DNA of 41,416 nt from the NCBI GenBank assembly GCA_030698495.1, contig JAUYKA010000004.1, positions 1 to 41,416 on the forward strand, given 5' to 3'. Shown one piece after another: positions 1 through 8,958 of this stretch. The position numbers and the translations under genes were made by a program. The notes beneath the pieces are model-generated. The model searched no databases. It saw nothing but the letters and a program-made list of their open reading frames with translations, and was not told the DNA's origin. Positions within the stretch are counted from its first letter, which is position 1, and the number at the start of each line of letters is the position of its first letter. This DNA comes from a bacterium. GTDB taxonomy: Bacteria > Patescibacteriota > Andersenbacteria > UBA10190.

Positions 1-1112
1 AGCATTTTGATCTTAGTATGACAGCCTTCGGTAAACCCATTACTGGTGCCATGATCGAAGTGGTTAAGAATCTGATCTTGCCAGCGAATCAGCGTGCCGC
101 GCAGGACGACCAGTGGTTTAGATTCAACTCCTTCCAGATAAACCAGAATGAGCTGAAACTTTTTCTCGGCGCTCTCTCGGTTCCGTGAGCGGTACAGATC
201 ACGGATCTTTTCTTTGACCTGCCAGGCAATCTTGAGATGGGGCCAGGACTGGATTGTCTGCCATAGCTTGTTCAGCCTGTCCTGATATTCCTCCGACAGC
301 TTTTCTTTCGGTGTCAGCAGGGCACGTTTGACCCGCGGTGTCTCCCTGCCCATGTTGCCCAGAACAGTGCTGCGAACATCTTCCACCGCCCGTCCCGCCA
401 GCTGCACCACGTGGAAAGGATCGGCCACGATGTTGACCTGTGGCCAAGCCTCCTCAATGGCAGAGCGAAAGCTAGCGCGTAAATCAATGCAAATCTCGGT
501 AATGCGTCCCTGGGCGTCTTTAGGCACCTGATTGAGGAATTTCATAATCGTGTCTTTGCGGTCATTGGGCAGGATGGTCAGGACAGTTTTCTGGCCCTTG
601 GTCAGATTAGTTACCGTGGTGACCATCTGCCTTCGCTTGCGCAGGGAGTGCTCATCAATGCCCAGCGAGATTCTCTTACCTTGCTTCTGCCACGGTATTT
701 CCCACCGAATGTCGTCCAACAGACTGGCAATGCTGGCCCAGGCTTTGCCGTGCCGCTCGGCCGTGCTTTTAATGCTGGCGCCGGCGGCATCTTCAAGCTG
801 ATGTGTAAGGCAGTGGTTGGTGGACAAGCGCCGGCCGATGCCGAGCAGCGCTTCCGTGAATGGTTTGTTGCACGAGCGGCATTTGAACCGCCGTACTGTT
901 AGTCGCACGAGAACCAGCTTGTCATGTAGGTAGTCATGGGTAACTTGTCGGCGGTGGTACTGGTGAACCTGGCGGCTTCGTCTGCCGCACTTGGTGCATT
1001 CAGCGGTGAGCCGGCGTCCTTTAGCGCCCAGAATGATGGTTGTGTCGGTGGTGGTGATGAGCTCCACATAGAGACCTTGTAAAGAAAAGATTTTGGCAAT
1101 ATTGTTGGCCAT
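1..1112 (-). CDS. ISL3-family transposase (3' end cut by window edge)
   Basis: The minus-strand frame is open from an ATG at 1112 to the window edge, about 370 codons without a stop, so the C-terminus is missing. The N-terminus has a zinc-finger-like pair of CxxC motifs (CTKCGR, about residue 36; CRSC, about residue 72) typical of ISL3 transposases. Next come the acidic residues of a DDE nuclease: GIDEHS in the middle, ICIDLR followed by IVADPFHV, and near the edge SNGFTEGCHTKIK, which matches the family's terminal glutamate motif. It would cut and paste its own element. Family assignment rests on these motifs and their order. I see no frameshift in the visible part, so the copy may be intact. 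Confidence 0.9.
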   Translation of the reverse strand, partial: MANNIAKIFSLQGLYVELITTTDTTIILGAKGRRLTAECTKCGRRSRQVHQYHRRQVTHDYLHDKLVLVRLTVRRFKCRSCNKPFTEALLGIGRRLSTNHCLTHQLEDAAGASIKSTAERHGKAWASIASLLDDIRWEIPWQKQGKRISLGIDEHSLRKRRQMVTTVTNLTKGQKTVLTILPNDRKDTIMKFLNQVPKDAQGRITEICIDLRASFRSAIEEAWPQVNIVADPFHVVQLAGRAVEDVRSTVLGNMGRETPRVKRALLTPKEKLSEEYQDRLNKLWQTIQSWPHLKIAWQVKEKIRDLYRSRNRESAEKKFQLILVYLEGVESKPLVVLRGTLIRWQDQILNHFDHGTSNGFTEGCHTKIKM

Positions 1113-1231
1113 AGAGGCGGTTTTGTTTTAGTTGTTTATGTTTACTCCTAAAACTTACCGCCTTTTGTGGTTTTTAGGCTACTGTTCTGCTACTTTGCTA
1201 AGTTATCCACCACACTAAAGTGAGAGGAGCC
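1..1231 (-). mobile_element. ISL3-like insertion sequence, 5' end
   Basis: The transposase is followed upstream by about 120 bases of non-coding DNA. On the minus strand this starts with GGCTCCTCTCACTTTAGTG at 1231, which resembles ISL3 terminal inverted repeats (typically starting GGCTC). I infer the end of the element there. The other terminus is outside the window, so neither the inverted repeat pair nor a target-site duplication could be verified. Bases 1240-1269 just outside carry the promoter of the next gene. Confidence 0.6.
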
Positions 1232-1239
1232 AACAAAGG

Positions 1240-1269
1240 TTGACGCCCAGTACAGATAGTTGCTATAAT
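1240..1269 (+). promoter_or_regulatory. sigma-70-type promoter of the 1346 gene
   Basis: TTGACG (1240-1245) and TATAAT (1264-1269) with an 18-base spacer. A TG lies one base before the -10 box (TGCTATAAT), as in an extended -10. The predicted start near 1276 leaves a leader of about 70 nt before the ATG at 1346. It lies nine bases beyond the inferred IS end. Confidence 0.75.
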
Positions 1270-1345
1270 TAATAGCTGTATACACCGGACATCCCGGCGT
1301 ATCAGTCAAAACAACCGTTCCTTACACAATCGGAAAGGATGAACC

Positions 1346-1852
1346 ATGGGACAACTCTCAACTAACCCGTACGTCGATTCGCTGGTTCTGTGCAAATTCG
1401 ATCCCCGATACAACGGAGGTTATCTGCCAGTAGGGGGAATCGAAAATCAGCTCAATGCTGAAGGCCAGGAAAAGCTGTGCAAAATGCAAAAGTTAATGGG
1501 TGCGCAGATACTAAGTGTCATCAAGTGGGCTATCATCGGCATAATAACACTTATTATGCCGGTCATTTTGTGGGCGTTTTTCTTAGAAACCATGTCCGTG
1601 CTTTACTTTCTCTATGTTGGCCTTCTCTGCTTTTTCTTTTGTGTCGCTATGTATTTCAGGATGTTAGGAAAAGCCGCCCTCAAAAATGCCGCCATCTCTT
1701 GGAGGGAATTCTTCCAGCCGGATCCCGTATTCTTCGCGGCGTTAAACGAAACTGGAAGAAGCTATTATATCCAAAGAATGCTCAGGAAGCTTCAACAAGA
1801 CCCCAGCACAAGCCCAGACGACCGCCAAGCCATCCAGGATCTTCTGGGCTGA
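1346..1852 (+). CDS. hypothetical two-helix membrane protein, 168 aa
   Basis: I do not recognise a family. The protein has a polar N-terminus of about 55 residues, then two hydrophobic segments (about residues 56-78 and 82-103) that read as a transmembrane hairpin, then a polar C-terminal tail of about 60 residues ending in a helical, charged stretch. The start is supported by a purine-rich ribosome site (GGAAAGGA, 8 bases upstream) and by a strong promoter at 1240-1269. It stops at TGA, so UGA is read as stop here. A second frame from 1477 overlaps it but has no ribosome site and looks like a shadow. The gene stands alone between the insertion sequence and a terminator at 1874. Confidence 0.7.
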   Translation: MGQLSTNPYVDSLVLCKFDPRYNGGYLPVGGIENQLNAEGQEKLCKMQKLMGAQILSVIKWAIIGIITLIMPVILWAFFLETMSVLYFLYVGLLCFFFCVAMYFRMLGKAALKNAAISWREFFQPDPVFFAALNETGRSYYIQRMLRKLQQDPSTSPDDRQAIQDLLG

Positions 1853-1873
1853 TATCGTTCGTTGCGCCCACCC

Positions 1874-1913
1874 CCAGCCGCCGTCCCACCACAGACCGTG
1901 GCTGTTTTCTTTT
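1874..1913 (+). terminator. rho-independent terminator after the 1346 gene
   Basis: CAGCC (1874-1878) pairs with GGCTG (1900-1904), with CCAC/GTGG inside, followed by TTTTCTTTT. It sits 22 bases after the TGA of the 1346 gene. Confidence 0.6.
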
Positions 1914-2102
1914 CCCTCCTCTCTCCCCCAAAATTGAGCGACGGAAGAAAACCTTCTCCGGTAATGAATTTAAGCGGAGAGGGCGGTAAAAAACCGAGTA
2001 TCCAGCACGGTGGAATCATACCTTAAAAGACAGATGTACATATCCAGTCTTCAAAGCAACACGGCTATGACCTCATATAAACCCACAATACTGAAACTTT
2101 CG

Positions 2103-2270
2103 CGGCGGGTGACACTCGCGGTGCCTGCTTTCGGCAACCGTCTAAAAGCCTGCCGGCACGGTCTCCGCCTAAAAAGGCGGAGCGGCAGGCTTTTAGTCGA
2201 GCGCGGCCCCGTCGCTGGACGGGGCAAGTGTGTTGCCGGGAGTAGGTGCCGCGAAAAGTGTCGCCCGCCG
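2103..2270 (+). repeat. structured repeat family, copy A
   Basis: Three-way-junction repeat. The outer stem (left arm from 2103 to about 2137, right arm about 2233-2270) pairs along about 35 positions. Where the arms differ from perfect complements the + strand RNA has U.G or G.U pairs; the only other irregularity is a few extra bases in one arm. Arm 1 is CTAAAAGCCTGCC with GGCAGGCTTTTAG, capped by CCGCC/GGCGG. Arm 2 is GCCCCGT and ACGGGGC around the invariant loop CGCTGG. It lies between the 1346 gene and the convergent thyX. Bases 1914-2102 hold nothing else that I can identify. Confidence 0.8.
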
Positions 2271-2308
2271 GAGATAAAATAACACAATAAAATGTGTCGC
2301 AAGCAAAT

Positions 2309-4039
2309 TTACACCTGTTGCCGTTCCAGATCCTTCAACTTTGATTGGATTTTTTCTTCCTGCCCTCGTCGCGCAAAATCATACTCACCCATGTTTACGC
2401 GCATCAGCTTCGTAATCAGCGGGTATACTTTCTGCAGTAAAATAAACTTTTGTTGTTCAATATGCCTGTAATCCGGATGTCCCTCCGGAATTGTTCTTAA
2501 CTCCAGCTCCCAAAAACTCTCCCGTAAATTCTCCCACTGCATGAACCGCACCCGGTACGCCATCGGCACCGTGTATTGTGCTACTTCGGGATTCACCCGC
2601 GCTATCTTCTCATAAACATCCGCCGCCCTATCCATCGCTTTCTGATACGGCTCCACCAAATCCGCCTCCGCGATCTCCGGCGGCATATCGTAACCGTGAC
2701 GACAGGAAAACAACTGTCGCTGCTGTGTCAGCATTCGATGGCGGTGCAAATCCCGCCAAGCGCCGATATTCATCGTAATCTCATAACGCACATACGCGTT
2801 CTCCAATGCCCGCCCCACTTTCTGCCAGCGCTGCGTCCGTCCGGCAAAATAAGTATCAAGCACTTCCTGTTTTTCGATTATATCAAGTGCTTTAACTTTC
2901 TCCAGGACCTCTTTCCATGAGTAATGATTATTGGGCGCCCCGTAAATCATTCCGGCAATTACCTTGTTTTCTCCTTCCGGGTCATATTCTATCAACTCAA
3001 CCCGTGCTCCCAGGGGGCTGGCCTCGGATCGCACCGGAAAGATTTTATCAACCAACGGTGCCATTCGTTTACCCCTACCAGCCAAATATTTTTGATAATC
3101 TATCGCTTTCTTTATCCCTTCATCTGTCCCGGGATTAACGCGTCTCAAAAAAGAGGGGACAACCTTAAACAGCTCTTCGTAACCGCGCTGTGCCGCCCAT
3201 CTTATCTCTCCCAAGCCGTTCTTCAGCGATTTGGACACCATATATTCAAAAGCCTGTCCGTTGCCAAAGAAAGCCACTTGTGACAGCGTAGATGCCGGCA
3301 ATAACCCGCGCAAAGTATCAAACACCTTAGCCTGAATAACCCGCGCCTCCTCTTCCGGGTACTTATGCGTCAACCACTCTCTCAAAGGCATCGACAAAGC
3401 AACATACGCCTCAAATAGACCATCCATTGCCTGCCGGTAAGCCGCCTCCAACCCCATCTCGGCCAACAGCGGATCGGTATAATATCGGTACTGCCCGTTA
3501 ATTTTACTAGAGTAATCGACGTAACGCGTGGATTTTTCAATCGGTGCCAAACCAATGCGCTGATCCTCAAAATGCTTTATCGCTACCATCGATAAACTGG
3601 AATAAACCAAATGCACGCCTGCCATCTGGGCGATAGAATCGTCTCCGTATTGCGCCAGCCATTTACTGTAAAAAGACCGTGCCCGCGGATTAGAAAAAAT
3701 ATCCGTTATCGGATGCTGCTGCAAAAAATTAATGAACTCCTGCAGCTCCCGTCCGTATTTCTGTTTCTCCCGCCATTGTTCCTCATCTTCCTTTTCTCCT
3801 CGCTCCGGCTCAAGGAAGGGGACTATATACTCGTCTAAAAATATCTTTCTCAAATCATCCGCCGCCCGGCTGGTGCGCGAACACAGCGCCCCGATAACTT
3901 CCGGTGAAAAAACCAGGGGAGCGTAAACCGACTTATCCAAATTAGAGAAAAAAGGCCCTAACTTATTCTTAGCAGCCTCTGTATATTCATCCGGCGCAAA
4001 AGCCGTCTCGTATTTGCTTAGATCAGAATTAGTCTTCAT
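2309..4039 (-). CDS. thyX: tandem-domain FAD-dependent thymidylate synthase
   Basis: The enzyme makes dTMP from dUMP using methylene-tetrahydrofolate and FAD. At 576 residues it is about twice the usual ThyX length and shows two related domains. The N-terminal half has EKSTRYVDYS near residue 168, resembling the substrate-binding part of the signature. The C-terminal half has the fuller signature RHRMLTQQRQLFSCRHG near residue 436 (the RHRxxSxxxxSxR class). Such duplicated ThyX proteins are known from Patescibacteria and archaea (family knowledge). It diverges from folC, which supplies polyglutamylated folate, so the pair is functionally coherent. The start at 4039 is the only good ATG before conserved sequence. 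Which half keeps catalytic activity cannot be told by eye. Confidence 0.88.
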   Translation of the reverse strand: MKTNSDLSKYETAFAPDEYTEAAKNKLGPFFSNLDKSVYAPLVFSPEVIGALCSRTSRAADDLRKIFLDEYIVPFLEPERGEKEDEEQWREKQKYGRELQEFINFLQQHPITDIFSNPRARSFYSKWLAQYGDDSIAQMAGVHLVYSSLSMVAIKHFEDQRIGLAPIEKSTRYVDYSSKINGQYRYYTDPLLAEMGLEAAYRQAMDGLFEAYVALSMPLREWLTHKYPEEEARVIQAKVFDTLRGLLPASTLSQVAFFGNGQAFEYMVSKSLKNGLGEIRWAAQRGYEELFKVVPSFLRRVNPGTDEGIKKAIDYQKYLAGRGKRMAPLVDKIFPVRSEASPLGARVELIEYDPEGENKVIAGMIYGAPNNHYSWKEVLEKVKALDIIEKQEVLDTYFAGRTQRWQKVGRALENAYVRYEITMNIGAWRDLHRHRMLTQQRQLFSCRHGYDMPPEIAEADLVEPYQKAMDRAADVYEKIARVNPEVAQYTVPMAYRVRFMQWENLRESFWELELRTIPEGHPDYRHIEQQKFILLQKVYPLITKLMRVNMGEYDFARRGQEEKIQSKLKDLERQQV

Positions 4040-4099
4040 AAATGTTTACTATTATGGAACAATAGCTTAACCACTGACATTATCTTTCCACACCAACGT

Positions 4100-5395
4100 A
4101 TGCTTGTAAACAGTCACAATAGAACACTGAACGATGAACTTGACTACATGTACAGCTTAGAGCGTTTTGGCATTAAACCGGGCCTTACCCGCATTAAACG
4201 GCTCCTTAGCCATTTTAACAGCCCCCAAAACAGCTTTCCCAGCATTCACATAACAGGTACAAACGGCAAGGGGAGTACTGCCGCCATGCTGGAATCCGTC
4301 CTTCGTGCCGCGGGCCTCAAAACCGGACTGTACACCAGCCCTCACTTGTACAACTTTAGTGAACGCATCAAAATTAGCGGCCAACCGATAGCAACCGCTA
4401 ATCTTGTTCGATATATAAAACAAGTCAAGCAAACCCTTACTACTGACTACTTACTACGTACTACTACTTTTTTCGAATTTACGACAGCTATCGCTTTCAA
4501 ATATTTTGCGGACCAGCAAGTGGATCTCGCAATTATAGAAGTAGGCATGGGCGGCCGGCTTGATGCCACCAATGTCATCCACCCGCTTCTGTCCATTATC
4601 ACCAACATAGACCACGATCACACAAACATCCTTGGCTCCACCAGAATGGCTATTGCCAAAGAAAAAGCGGGAATAATCAAACAAGGCGCGCCGCTCCTCA
4701 CCGCCGAAAAAGACAAGCGCATATTATCCTCTCTTCAAAAAACATGCCGCTCAAAAAAATCCGCGCTCATCCGCCTGAACAGGAAACTGCAAATTACTCC
4801 CGTGCGCTCCGATTGGCACAAGCAATCATTTACCGTCCAGGGGATTATTAACGGCAATTTTACTATTCCTCTACTCGGTCATCATCAGCTGGACAATGCC
4901 GGTTTGGTTCTTCTGGCCGTCAACAAACTTTCCCGCCACTACAAAATACCCATGTCAGCCATCAAAACAGGACTGGCTGCCACTCGCTGGGAAGGCCGCC
5001 TTGAAGTCATATCGAGCCGCCCCTTTATACTGGTTGACGGCGCGCACAACCCCAAAAGCGTCGAGGCACTGGCAAATTTTCTTACGCAAATTCCGCGCCG
5101 TGATGTTCTAATAATAGGTCTCAAAAAAGACAAAGACGCTGCTTACATTATCCGCCTGCTCGCCCCTTTGTTTAGCCACATTATAGTCACCGAAGGGGAG
5201 TACCAGCCCATGCCGGCCGATAAACTTGCCCGTCTATTTATCCGTGCCGGCAAAGAAGTAACCGTTATAAAAGATGTCCGGCAAGCCACAAAAACAGGCT
5301 TGAAAAAGATCAACAAGACAGGCGGCCTGGTAATAACCGGCTCTCTCTACATGATCCCTGCAGCACTCAAATACCTTAAGCGCAATTTTCAATAA
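4100..5395 (+). CDS. folC: folylpolyglutamate synthase / dihydrofolate synthase
   Basis: An ATP-dependent Mur-ligase-type enzyme that adds glutamate to folates and, in bifunctional forms, makes dihydrofolate from dihydropteroate. At 431 residues it has normal family length. The family start YSLERFGIKPGL lies near residue 19 and the P-loop GTNGKGST near residue 53. The TSPHL motif follows, then VGMGGRLDATN, DHDHT with the family's metal-binding histidine, and VDGAHNP near residue 313. It is divergent from thyX with a 60-base spacer. Its last codons overlap the start of an AT-rich inverted repeat. No clear ribosome site precedes the ATG, so the exact start is less certain than the identity. Confidence 0.9.
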   Translation: MLVNSHNRTLNDELDYMYSLERFGIKPGLTRIKRLLSHFNSPQNSFPSIHITGTNGKGSTAAMLESVLRAAGLKTGLYTSPHLYNFSERIKISGQPIATANLVRYIKQVKQTLTTDYLLRTTTFFEFTTAIAFKYFADQQVDLAIIEVGMGGRLDATNVIHPLLSIITNIDHDHTNILGSTRMAIAKEKAGIIKQGAPLLTAEKDKRILSSLQKTCRSKKSALIRLNRKLQITPVRSDWHKQSFTVQGIINGNFTIPLLGHHQLDNAGLVLLAVNKLSRHYKIPMSAIKTGLAATRWEGRLEVISSRPFILVDGAHNPKSVEALANFLTQIPRRDVLIIGLKKDKDAAYIIRLLAPLFSHIIVTEGEYQPMPADKLARLFIRAGKEVTVIKDVRQATKTGLKKINKTGGLVITGSLYMIPAALKYLKRNFQ

Positions 5396-5512
5396 CCAAT
5401 TTCCAATTTCCATATAATTACCAATTCGTCAATTTCCAAACCCTAATGACGTAGCGTCGTGTTTGGCAATTGAAACATTGATGCTTCTATGGAAACTGGA
5501 AATTGAAAATTC
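5382..5512. repeat. AT-rich inverted repeat of the AATTTCC type, copy 1
   Basis: The left arm has repeated CAATTTCC-like words (CAATTTTCAATAACC, CAATTTCCAATTTCC). The right arm, near 5490-5512, is its complement (GGAAACTGGAAATTG, AAAATT). About 70 bases separate the arms. The left arm begins within the last codons of folC. A second copy of the same design is at 21730-21851. Confidence 0.7.
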
Positions 5513-5556
5513 TGTAATAATTGCACCTAACCACAATTTCAAGTAGCTTAAAATAT

Positions 5557-7026
5557 ATGAAATACGAGGCAATAATTGGTCTGGAAATACACATCCAACT
5601 CAAAACCAAGAGCAAGATGTTTTGTTCATGCGCCAACATATTCGGTGATGTAAAACCGAACAGCGCTATTTGCCCCATTTGTCTCGGTTACCCAGGCACT
5701 TTGCCTGTTCCCAATAAGACCGCTATCGGGTGGACACAAAAAGCCGGTGCCGCCTTAAACTGTACCCTTGCTACTAAAAGCAAATTCGATCGCAAACACT
5801 ACTTTTACCCGGATTTGCCCAAAGGCTATCAAATAAGCCAATACGACCAGCCTTTTTGCGGCCAGGGCTGGCTGGAAATTGTTGTTAATGACCAGCCAAG
5901 GAAAATAGGCATTACCCGCATCCATCTAGAAGAAGACGCCGCCAAAAATACCCATCCGGCCGGTGCCGATTACACTCTGACCGATTTTAACCGCGCCGGT
6001 ACTCCCTTAATGGAGATTGTTACCGATCCCGACCTGCGCCAACCCGAAGAAGCTCGCATTTTTTTGCAGGAACTGCAGCGTATTATGCGTAATCTCAATA
6101 TCTCCGACGCCGACATGGAAAAAGGCCAACTGCGCTGTGATGCTAACATTTCCTTGCGCCCCAAAGGCACCAAAGAGCTTTACCCTAAAACCGAAGTCAA
6201 AAATATAAACTCCTTTAAATTTGTTGCCAAAGCGCTTGAGTATGAAATAAAAAGGCAGACTGATCTTTGGCAGGACGATGACGTACCCAAAACGCCTTCC
6301 ACGCGCGGCTATGACTCCACGTCTGGTACTACTAAACTACAACGCACTAAAGAAGAAGCAGCCGATTACCGCTATTTCCCGGAGCCGGACATTCCACCTT
6401 TTCAATTCAGCGAAGAAGAACTTGCTAAAATTAAACAAAGTGTTGGTGAACTGCCATTGGCTAAAGAAAGCCGAATAATAGACGAGTATAAAATCTCCGC
6501 CGAGCAAGCACGATTGATTTCTGCCGACTCTGCTCTTGATGAATTCTTCGAAGATGCCATGTCGGAAATTATGGAGCTGGACGAGGCCAGAGACGATATC
6601 ACTGCCGAAGACGTTAGAAAAATTACCCCGATGGCTACCAATCTTATTTTGCGCCAGATGCGTGCTCTAATACTCAAAGAAGATAAACTGAACATCACTG
6701 CCGAAAACTTCGCCGAACTGGCCGTGCTAGTTTATCAAGGAAAAGTTAATAAGGGAGCCATAGATCAGATTCTAGTTGCCATGCAAAAAACCGGCGGCGA
6801 CCCCGATCACATCATCGCTAATCTTGGCTTAGAACAAGTTAGTGGCACCGAAGAACTCAACAAATTCATTGACGAAGCCATCGCTGAAAACCCAGAAGTC
6901 GTTGCTAAAATCAAGGCCGGCAAACCGGAAGCCATCCAATTCCTCATGGGGCAAGTCATGCAAAAATCCAAAGGAAAAGCCAACCCAATAGAAGTGATAA
7001 AAATTCTACGGGGGAGAGTAAACTAA
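5557..7026 (+). CDS. gatB: aspartyl/glutamyl-tRNA amidotransferase subunit B
   Basis: GatB of the GatCAB complex activates the side chain of Asp-tRNA(Asn) or Glu-tRNA(Gln) for amidation. The protein (489 aa from this start) opens with the family motif YEAIIGLEIHIQL and carries a zinc site (FCSC, then CPICLG). It also has YPDLPKGYQISQYD, the HLEEDAAK segment and RCDANISLRP. The last 140 or so residues look like the helical YqeY-type tRNA-binding tail. An upstream TTG in frame is not needed; the ATG at 5557 fits the conserved start. gatA and gatC are not in this window. The stop overlaps that of miaA on the other strand by four bases. Confidence 0.95.
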   Translation: MKYEAIIGLEIHIQLKTKSKMFCSCANIFGDVKPNSAICPICLGYPGTLPVPNKTAIGWTQKAGAALNCTLATKSKFDRKHYFYPDLPKGYQISQYDQPFCGQGWLEIVVNDQPRKIGITRIHLEEDAAKNTHPAGADYTLTDFNRAGTPLMEIVTDPDLRQPEEARIFLQELQRIMRNLNISDADMEKGQLRCDANISLRPKGTKELYPKTEVKNINSFKFVAKALEYEIKRQTDLWQDDDVPKTPSTRGYDSTSGTTKLQRTKEEAADYRYFPEPDIPPFQFSEEELAKIKQSVGELPLAKESRIIDEYKISAEQARLISADSALDEFFEDAMSEIMELDEARDDITAEDVRKITPMATNLILRQMRALILKEDKLNITAENFAELAVLVYQGKVNKGAIDQILVAMQKTGGDPDHIIANLGLEQVSGTEELNKFIDEAIAENPEVVAKIKAGKPEAIQFLMGQVMQKSKGKANPIEVIKILRGRVN

Positions 7027-8090
7027 TATAAAATTCTTCTTCCAGGACTCTCACCCAAAGCTTTCATAGCTTCCTGAACATCCGGTTCAGTCAGCCAAAC
7101 AATTTCCCTCCGTCCCTTCCACCAACTCATCTGCCGGTGCGCATAACGCATATTCACTCGCACTATTTCTTCCAAAATATCTTTCACTTGATTATTAGAA
7201 TCCACCCGCAAACCTTCCCGAACAATGTTACGACATATCGATATATCGTAACATTGTGGATTGTCTAAAAGTTGAGCGGCTTGTTTGTAGTTCATTGTCT
7301 GTAATAAGGGAAGATCAGCGCCGTATTTATCGCATAGCGCCTTAGTTTCTTCTATTAAACCCTCGTCTAACATTTCCTTGGCACGCAATTCCACTCTTCC
7401 GCGCAAAACCTCCCATCCGGGGAAAATACCAATCATGCGTATATTATATTTCGACGGTCTCTGCTGTCGCGCTTCAGAAAACGGTCGTCCAGTTACTTTT
7501 ATAACCTCCAATGCCCGAACAATCCGCCGCTTATTTCCCGGTTCAATAAACTCTTTTGCCTTGGGGTCTTTTAGCAGCAGTTCACTGTAAAGCTCCGCTA
7601 CGTCTTTTCCTACCAACTCTCGTCTCAATTCATTATTTGGCGGAACGCTGGGTAGCGAATAATTTTTTACAACACTGTCTACATATAACATTGTCCCGCC
7701 AACCAGCAGGGGAGTCATTCCACGATCAATCAAATTATCGATAATAGTAAAAGCCGCCTCCTGCCATTCGGCCAGCGACATCTGTTTATCCGGCTTTCGA
7801 ACATTAAACAAATAATGTTCAACCCCATCAGCCATATCCGGAATTAATATATCGTGGGCGGTGTCGTCGTTATTTTGACTTTTATCTTGTTGTTTTTCGT
7901 TTTTCGCTTTGCCTTTTAAGTTTAGCCTTGGCTTTGCCGTACCAATATCCATTCCCGTATAAACCTGCCGTGAATCAGCTGAAATAACCGCGCCATTCAA
8001 TTTCTTCGCCAGCTCAATACCCAGTGTCGTCTTACCGCTCGCCGTCGGCCCCACTATAACTATCAATCTATTTTTCCTCTTCTCTTTCAT
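7023..8090 (-). CDS. miaA: tRNA dimethylallyltransferase
   Basis: MiaA adds an isopentenyl group to A37 of tRNAs that read UNN codons. The P-loop GPTASGKT is near residue 14 and SADSRQVYTGMDIGTAKP near residue 39. Later motifs are LVGGTMLYVDS, the segment around GNKRRIVRALEV, and QTMNYKQ. The C-terminal QMSWWKGRREIVWL is typical of the family. At 355 aa it is about 50 residues longer than usual. Part of the excess is a Lys/Asn/Gln-rich insert (about residues 57-80) before the conserved HDILIPDM segment. It converges on gatB with a four-base overlap. Confidence 0.93.
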   Translation of the reverse strand: MKEKRKNRLIVIVGPTASGKTTLGIELAKKLNGAVISADSRQVYTGMDIGTAKPRLNLKGKAKNEKQQDKSQNNDDTAHDILIPDMADGVEHYLFNVRKPDKQMSLAEWQEAAFTIIDNLIDRGMTPLLVGGTMLYVDSVVKNYSLPSVPPNNELRRELVGKDVAELYSELLLKDPKAKEFIEPGNKRRIVRALEVIKVTGRPFSEARQQRPSKYNIRMIGIFPGWEVLRGRVELRAKEMLDEGLIEETKALCDKYGADLPLLQTMNYKQAAQLLDNPQCYDISICRNIVREGLRVDSNNQVKDILEEIVRVNMRYAHRQMSWWKGRREIVWLTEPDVQEAMKALGESPGRRILY

Positions 8091-8150
8091 AATTGAAATA
8101 AGAATAGCACTGGTTAAAAATTTTCAAAGCTGGTGGCGCCCGCAGGCGCC

Positions 8151-8317
8151 TAGTCATACCTATATGCTTTTCGGCGACCGTCTGAAGTCCAGCCAGCCTG
8201 GTTCCCCGCCTATTTTTTGCGAAGCAAAATATGGGCGGGGATGGCTGGACTTCAGTCGATAGCGCCCACCGCTGGGGTGGGCGCTATGTGTCGCCGGGAA
8301 GCATATAGGTATGGCTA
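8151..8317 (+). repeat. structured repeat family, copy B
   Basis: Best-preserved copy. Outer arms 8151-8178 and 8290-8317 pair over 28 positions; the only non-Watson-Crick positions are three U.G pairs on the + strand. Arm 1 is CTGAAGTCCAGCCA with TGGCTGGACTTCAG, then a one-sided bulge GCCTGGTT, then CCCCGCC/GGCGGGG. Arm 2 is ATAGCGCCCACC with GGTGGGCGCTAT around the CGCTGG loop. Just left is a small hairpin GGCGCC-CGCA-GGCGCC (8135-8150). Both neighbouring genes are on the minus strand, so the RNA-competent strand is not theirs. Confidence 0.85.
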
Positions 8318-8344
8318 AGATACACCCGCCGGAAACTAGTTATT

Positions 8345-8887
8345 TCAACCCTCTTCCGTGTGCCATGGTTTCTCCTCAACTCCCGCCGTGTTATTGAGCG
8401 CCCGCGCCAGCGTAAACAAATAATCACTCAACCTATTTAAATAACGCATCAACACCGCCGGTACCTCCTCGTGCTGACTCACCGTCACCACCCGCCTCTC
8501 CGCTCGGCGCACTACCGTTCGCGCCACATGCACCGCTGCCGCAATTGGTGTCCCGTTAGGAATAATAAAATTTTGTAGCTCTGGCAAAACAGCCGTCATG
8601 TCATCAATTGCCAACTCCAGTTCTTTAACATCGCCGTCATCCGGCCTTATTTGTGCGCCTCGTGGGTTAGCTAAAACCGCACCAATTTCAAACAACATGC
8701 GTTGTATTTTTTCCAACTGTGCCCGTAAATTCAAATCGGTCACCTGCGCCGCCACCAGACCGATGTTAGCGTTAGCCTCATCAATGGTTCCCACCGCCTC
8801 CATGCGCACGTGGTTCTTAGGCACCCTCTTTCCTGTAAAGAGCCCCGTTTCTCCCGTGTCGCCTTTTTTAGTATAAATCGAACTCAT
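8345..8887 (-). CDS. PduO-type ATP:cob(I)alamin adenosyltransferase
   Basis: Transfers the adenosyl group of ATP to cob(I)alamin to make coenzyme B12. The family start is visible as YTKKGDTGETGLFTGKRVPK, followed by EAVGTIDEANA, FIIPNGTPIAAAVHVARTV and RRAERRV, the arginine-rich ATP and catalytic segment. LNRLSDYLFTLAR closes the core. Length (180 aa) is normal. I chose the internal ATG at 8887 because the conserved N-terminus starts there; the frame runs open to 8932. No other B12 gene is in the window, which suggests salvage. It lies between structured repeat B and the promoter of the divergent 8959 gene. Confidence 0.88.
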   Translation of the reverse strand: MSSIYTKKGDTGETGLFTGKRVPKNHVRMEAVGTIDEANANIGLVAAQVTDLNLRAQLEKIQRMLFEIGAVLANPRGAQIRPDDGDVKELELAIDDMTAVLPELQNFIIPNGTPIAAAVHVARTVVRRAERRVVTVSQHEEVPAVLMRYLNRLSDYLFTLARALNNTAGVEEKPWHTEEG

Positions 8888-8923
8888 CGAACCAGCATAG
8901 AACGTAAAGCAGAAAATGCCAAC

Positions 8924-8952
8924 TTGGCTCATCTTGGCAGAGGAATTACACT
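8924..8952 (+). promoter_or_regulatory. leaderless promoter of the 8959 gene
   Basis: TTGGCT (8924-8929), 17-base spacer, TACACT (8947-8952). Counting seven bases beyond the -10 box puts the transcript start on the A of the ATG at 8959. No Shine-Dalgarno sequence is present. Confidence 0.6.
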
Positions 8953-8958
8953 AGTTAT

